Shown piece after piece: positions 5,556 to 7,609 of a DNA stretch of 7,609 bases. The stretch is taken from positions 1 through 7,609 of the forward strand of contig JAPULM010000648.1 in NCBI GenBank assembly GCA_027294925.1, given 5' to 3'. The number at the start of each line of letters is the position of its first letter. Position 1 is the stretch's first letter. The position numbers and the translations under genes are program-made. This DNA comes from a bacterium. GTDB lineage: Bacteria > Tectomicrobia > Entotheonellia > Entotheonellales > Entotheonellaceae. A model generated the notes under the pieces. It did not search any database. It had not been told where the DNA came from and was given only the letters and a program-made list of their open reading frames with translations.

Positions 5556-5577
5556 AGTGTGTATCCGAATACATACT
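5556..5577. promoter_or_regulatory. Inverted repeat, operator candidate for the ribbon-helix-helix-like gene
   Basis: AGTGTGTAT-CCGA-ATACATACT: nine-base arms match at eight of nine positions around a four-base centre, with a perfect inner TGTAT-N4-ATACA. It lies between the TATAAT box (5592-5597) and the ribosome site (5550-5555), where bound protein would block early transcription. Confidence 0.55.
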
Positions 5578-5591
5578 CAATCCTTCGAGCT

Positions 5592-5597
5592 ATTATA
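5592..5597 (-). promoter_or_regulatory. -10 element for the ribbon-helix-helix-like gene
   Basis: A perfect TATAAT on the minus strand, about 50 bases before the ATG. No good -35 is found at 16-18 bases, so the promoter may be activator-dependent or weak. The expected start is around 5585. Confidence 0.45.
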
Positions 5598-5639
5598 GCG
5601 TGACAAAAAGACCGTTGCATAAACTTTTACGGCGACTGA

Positions 5640-5668
5640 TTGCAAAGCTGTCCCCATTCGCCTATGGT
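5640..5668 (+). promoter_or_regulatory. Weak candidate promoter for the STN-like protein gene
   Basis: TTGCAA (5640-5645), 17 bases, then TATGGT (5663-5668); each box matches four of six positions. An alternative -10 is TATAAG (5679-5684), without a good -35. Either would place repeat copy 3 in the 5' leader. Confidence 0.25.
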
Positions 5669-5694
5669 ATATTTTGTGTATAAGTCCAGCGGCA

Positions 5695-5740
5695 TACGGA
5701 TTGCGGAATTAAAAGAAAAGGGGTTATTGCACAATCCGCA
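5695..5740 (+). repeat. Dispersed heptamer-based inverted repeat, copy 3
   Basis: TACGGATTG (5695-5703) pairs with CAATCCGCA (5732-5740) apart from one A-C mismatch. One ATTGCGG unit (5700-5706) is present. The 14-base core AGAAAAGGGGTTAT (5714-5727) is identical to that of copy 2. It ends about 20 bases before the ribosome site of the next gene. Confidence 0.75.
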
Positions 5741-5760
5741 TTAGCCCGTCTGTGTTGTGG

Positions 5761-5767
5761 GGAGGGG
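5761..5767 (+). promoter_or_regulatory. Ribosome binding site that sets the start at 5773
   Basis: GGAGGGG followed by AAAAC and GTG. An in-frame GTG at 5752 lies upstream of this site and would place a non-helpful LWGGEN stretch before the signal peptide, so the 5773 start is preferred. Confidence 0.65.
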
Positions 5768-5772
5768 AAAAC

Positions 5773-6636
5773 GTGTTTCAAGCCAAGCAGCCGTTGAATG
5801 CCCTAGGGATTGGAATAGGCTTGTTATTGCTTGGGCTGTCTATGCAGCGGCCATCAACCCTATGGGCGCAGGCGCCGACGCCCAAGCGGCAACCGAAGGC
5901 GAGCACGCAACTGCAACCGCGTCGAGTCCCTGCTTCGCCTACAAACCGTGTCTTGGTCAAAGAAGCGGCTGAGTCAGATGTCGGCGTCACCCTGCAAGAC
6001 AACCTCTTGTCGTTGGATGTTCGTGACCAACCTCTACGAAGCATCATCGAGCGTATTGCAGCGCAGGGCGATATGGAGGTTCGCCATTTGCAGGAGATGC
6101 CGGATACGCGGATCTCGATTCGCTTTACGGCGCTGCCCGTGGTCGACGGCCTGAAGCGACTATTCCGCGTGGCAGAGCTGCCGGGGTATATGCTGATCAC
6201 GGAGGGCCGCAGTAGACGCACTCGCGTACAGCGAATTTTGTTTCTACCCGTTGAGGCGAGCAAGGGCAGCGGGCGCTCTCGTGTTGCGTCTCGTCCGCCG
6301 CGCACAAGACCAACCGCGCCGCCACGCTCGACTCGTGCCATCTCGCAGAACAGAGACGAAAGAAAGACGAAAGGGCTTGAGGGTGAAGGCGGTGGTTCGG
6401 TTTTTGACGTTATCAAAAGCAATACCACCGCGCGACGTTTGCTAAGCCAGCTTGTTCATCCGAACGAACAGGTGCGTGAGCGTGCTCTAGAGCGTCTTAT
6501 TCGTCTGGTGGGCGATGACGAGAAACAAGCCGAATTACTGGAGTTCCTGGAACCGCTTATGGATGATCTTGCTTCAGAGGAACGCACCGTGCGAGAGGAG
6601 GCCCGCACGGAAGTTCGTAAACTTCTACGGCGTTAA
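5773..6636 (+). CDS. Secreted STN-like domain protein with C-terminal helical repeats, function unknown
   Basis: A 287-residue protein from the preferred GTG start. It begins with a signal peptide (FQAKQPLN, hydrophobic ALGIGIGLLLLGLSM, likely cut after WAQA at residue 34), so it should be exported. Residues about 72-145 (LSLDVRDQPLRSIIERIAAQGDMEV, then DTRISIRFTALPVVDGLKRLF, then GYMLI) follow the strand-helix-strand-strand-helix pattern of the STN/secretin short domain found in secretins and TonB-dependent transducers. A Pro/Arg/Ser-rich linker (164-200) joins it to an acidic/basic helical C-terminus (215-287) with HEAT-like units such as NEQVRERALERLIRLV and ERTVREEARTEVRKLL. No secretin or TonB gene is nearby. 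A periplasmic adaptor role is inference. Confidence 0.75.
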   Translation: MFQAKQPLNALGIGIGLLLLGLSMQRPSTLWAQAPTPKRQPKASTQLQPRRVPASPTNRVLVKEAAESDVGVTLQDNLLSLDVRDQPLRSIIERIAAQGDMEVRHLQEMPDTRISIRFTALPVVDGLKRLFRVAELPGYMLITEGRSRRTRVQRILFLPVEASKGSGRSRVASRPPRTRPTAPPRSTRAISQNRDERKTKGLEGEGGGSVFDVIKSNTTARRLLSQLVHPNEQVRERALERLIRLVGDDEKQAELLEFLEPLMDDLASEERTVREEARTEVRKLLRR

Positions 6637-6637
6637 T

Positions 6638-6665
6638 CCGCCAGCCGCCAGCCGCAATCTCTAAT
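6638..6665. repeat. CCGCCAG heptamer pair and possible repeat-arm remnant
   Basis: CCGCCAG occurs twice in tandem (6638-6651), then CCGCAATCTCTAAT (6652-6665). The latter resembles the right arm of dispersed-repeat copy 2 (CGCAATCTGTAATCCGC) with one change and then diverges. The AAAAGGGG loop core is absent, so at most this is a solo arm. Confidence 0.35.
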
Positions 6666-6684
6666 ATCTACGGAATGCCAAGAA

Positions 6685-6700
6685 TTACAAGATGTTGTAA
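6685..6700. promoter_or_regulatory. Perfect inverted repeat upstream of the response-regulator promoter
   Basis: TTACAA-GATG-TTGTAA, six-base arms with a four-base centre, about 35 bases upstream of the -35 box. The position (around -70 to -85) suits an activator site; the protein is unknown. Confidence 0.4.
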
Positions 6701-6734
6701 ACATGATGGCGGCGAGCGACGGCTTCATCTTTGC

Positions 6735-6763
6735 TTGTCATTTATACCAAGATGTGAGATAAT
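6735..6763 (+). promoter_or_regulatory. Extended -10 promoter of the response-regulator gene
   Basis: TTGTCA (6735-6740), 17-base spacer, GATAAT (6758-6763), with TGA immediately before the -10. Both boxes match five of six positions. The predicted start near 6770 gives a leader of about 84 bases. Confidence 0.65.
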
Positions 6764-6777
6764 GCAAGTTGCATTAT
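6759..6777. promoter_or_regulatory. 19-bp perfect palindromic operator over the -10 and start site
   Basis: ATAATGCAA-G-TTGCATTAT: two perfect nine-base arms around one base. It covers five of six -10 bases and the predicted transcription start, the classic position for a repressor operator. Confidence 0.6.
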
Positions 6778-6853
6778 AGCGCCATGTCGTTTGCAGGCAG
6801 ACCCGCGGGTGCAAAATAGCCAATGTTGGTCATCAATAGGATGATGTTGTGGC

Positions 6854-7609
6854 ATGAAAGACGTTCGAATTCTGATCATTGATGATGACGAAGCGATTTG
6901 CGCCCTACTCGAGCAGGCCTTTGTGTCTCGCGGCATGATCCCTAAAAGCCTTACGGACCCGGCGCTTGTGGTGTCTGAGATTAGTCAGCAATTCTACCAT
7001 ATTATCCTGCTTGACGTGCGCATGCCTGAGCTGAGCGGGGTGGAATTGCTCCCGGCCGTGGTGACACAATCGCCTCACAGTAAGGTGATTTTGATTACCG
7101 GATATGCAGATAAAGATGTCGCGGTGGCAGCCCTCAGGCAAGGCGCTTTCGATCTGTTAGAAAAGCCTGTCAGTCTTGACTTGTTGGCACATGTGGTGGG
7201 CCAGGCGCTTGACGTGCAAGAGACCGAGCGTCACTATCAAGAAACGCTGGTGGAACTCCAGCACAGTCAGAAAGCGCTTCAGCTGCGTACCCAGCGTTTG
7301 GAAACACTGAACCGTGAGCTGACGGAAGTTAGTAACGCACTATCCGTTCTGGCGCGTAGTATTGATCGGGTTAGGCAGGAGACGGAGCAGCGTGTCAGAC
7401 AGCAGGTACGATCTTTGATCAATCCGTTGATGGAGAACTGCGGGCAGGATCGAAATCTGGCGCGCTATGAGAATCATCTGGAAATGCTACGCACCTATAT
7501 TGAAGACGCCTCTTTTGACCTGACCATGGATCTCCCCGCTGTTGCCGATCTCTCCTCGCAAGAATTACGTATCGCCTACATGATTAAGACAGGCATGACC
7601 ATCCGTGAA
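6854..7609 (+). CDS. Response regulator: receiver domain, coiled coil, LuxR-type HTH (3' end cut by window)
   Basis: The first 252 residues of a two-component response regulator. The receiver domain (1-118) has the acidic pocket IIDDDEA (Asp10/Asp11), phospho-acceptor Asp54 in LLDVRMPELSG, Thr82 in LITGYAD and Lys104 in EKPVSLD, so it should be phosphorylatable. A long heptad-like helix (about 120-190, ETERHYQETLVELQHSQKAL onward) follows. A segment with RVRQQVRSLINPLMEN and LEMLRTYIED then leads into LSSQELRIAYMIKTGMTIRE, which matches the first half of the LuxR-type HTH seen as LTPTEIxVANLIKxGKTTKEIA, often joined to PAS domains in deltaproteobacteria. The recognition helix lies beyond the right edge. 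ATG 6854 is the only start, because a stop lies just upstream in frame; its ribosome site is weak. A strong promoter and palindromic operator precede it. Confidence 0.9.
   Translation, partial: MKDVRILIIDDDEAICALLEQAFVSRGMIPKSLTDPALVVSEISQQFYHIILLDVRMPELSGVELLPAVVTQSPHSKVILITGYADKDVAVAALRQGAFDLLEKPVSLDLLAHVVGQALDVQETERHYQETLVELQHSQKALQLRTQRLETLNRELTEVSNALSVLARSIDRVRQETEQRVRQQVRSLINPLMENCGQDRNLARYENHLEMLRTYIEDASFDLTMDLPAVADLSSQELRIAYMIKTGMTIRE

Noticed and set aside
5752..5772. GTG at 5752 as the start of the STN-like gene
   Set aside because: It lies before the strong GGAGGGG ribosome site and adds residues ahead of the signal peptide. GTG 5773 fits better.
5778..6428. Minus-strand open frame of 216 codons
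   Set aside because: It is antisense to the STN-like gene. Its product is a Ser/Arg-rich low-complexity translation with no ribosome site or domain.
6790..6815. TTTGCA...TGCAAA hairpin with ACCCGCGGGT inside the response-regulator leader
   Set aside because: The outer stem is only six pairs, the inner palindrome has no room for a loop, and they share a base. The structure is too weak to call.

Overview
The window looks like a chromosomal segment of a Gram-negative-type bacterium of moderate GC content. No rRNA, tRNA, integrase, transposase or CRISPR array is visible. A Ros/MucR-type zinc-finger regulator, a predicted F420-dependent PPOX-fold enzyme, a stand-alone acyl-CoA dehydrogenase and an STN-like secreted protein together suggest an under-sampled proteobacterium-like or Tectomicrobia/NC10-like lineage. 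That placement is a guess from gene content, not a measurement.

Layout. 1-1210 (minus strand): the cysDN ATP-sulfurylase operon, with cysD complete and cysN cut by the left edge. 1211-1424: a divergent promoter region that contains dispersed-repeat copy 1. 1425-2093 (plus): a TVP38/DedA-superfamily membrane protein, convergent with a 65-residue zinc-ribbon protein (2105-2302, minus). 2303-2497: back-to-back promoters and a GC-rich hairpin repeat. 2498-4127 (plus): a two-gene operon of a PPOX-fold oxidoreductase and an acyl-CoA dehydrogenase, closed by a clear intrinsic terminator. 4230-4622 (plus): a small single-pass membrane protein, convergent with a MucR-family regulator (4630-5067, minus). 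5352-5543 (minus): a ribbon-helix-helix-like small protein with a palindromic operator candidate in its leader. 5773-6636 (plus): a secreted STN-like/helical-repeat protein. 6854-7609 (plus): a response regulator with the start of a LuxR-type HTH, cut by the right edge.

The most unusual content is between genes. A heptamer-based (ATTGCGG) imperfect inverted repeat with a conserved AGAAAAGGGRTTAT loop core occurs three times in three intergenic regions, with different numbers of heptamers, and a possible arm remnant lies near 6650. Copy 1 lies in the cysD leader, four bases upstream of its Shine-Dalgarno sequence. The response-regulator gene has a good extended -10 promoter whose -10 and start site are covered by a perfect 9+1+9 palindrome, with a second perfect inverted repeat upstream. 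Together these suggest a lineage-specific small mobile or structural repeat family and a tightly controlled signalling gene. No complete new multi-gene system can be argued from this window.
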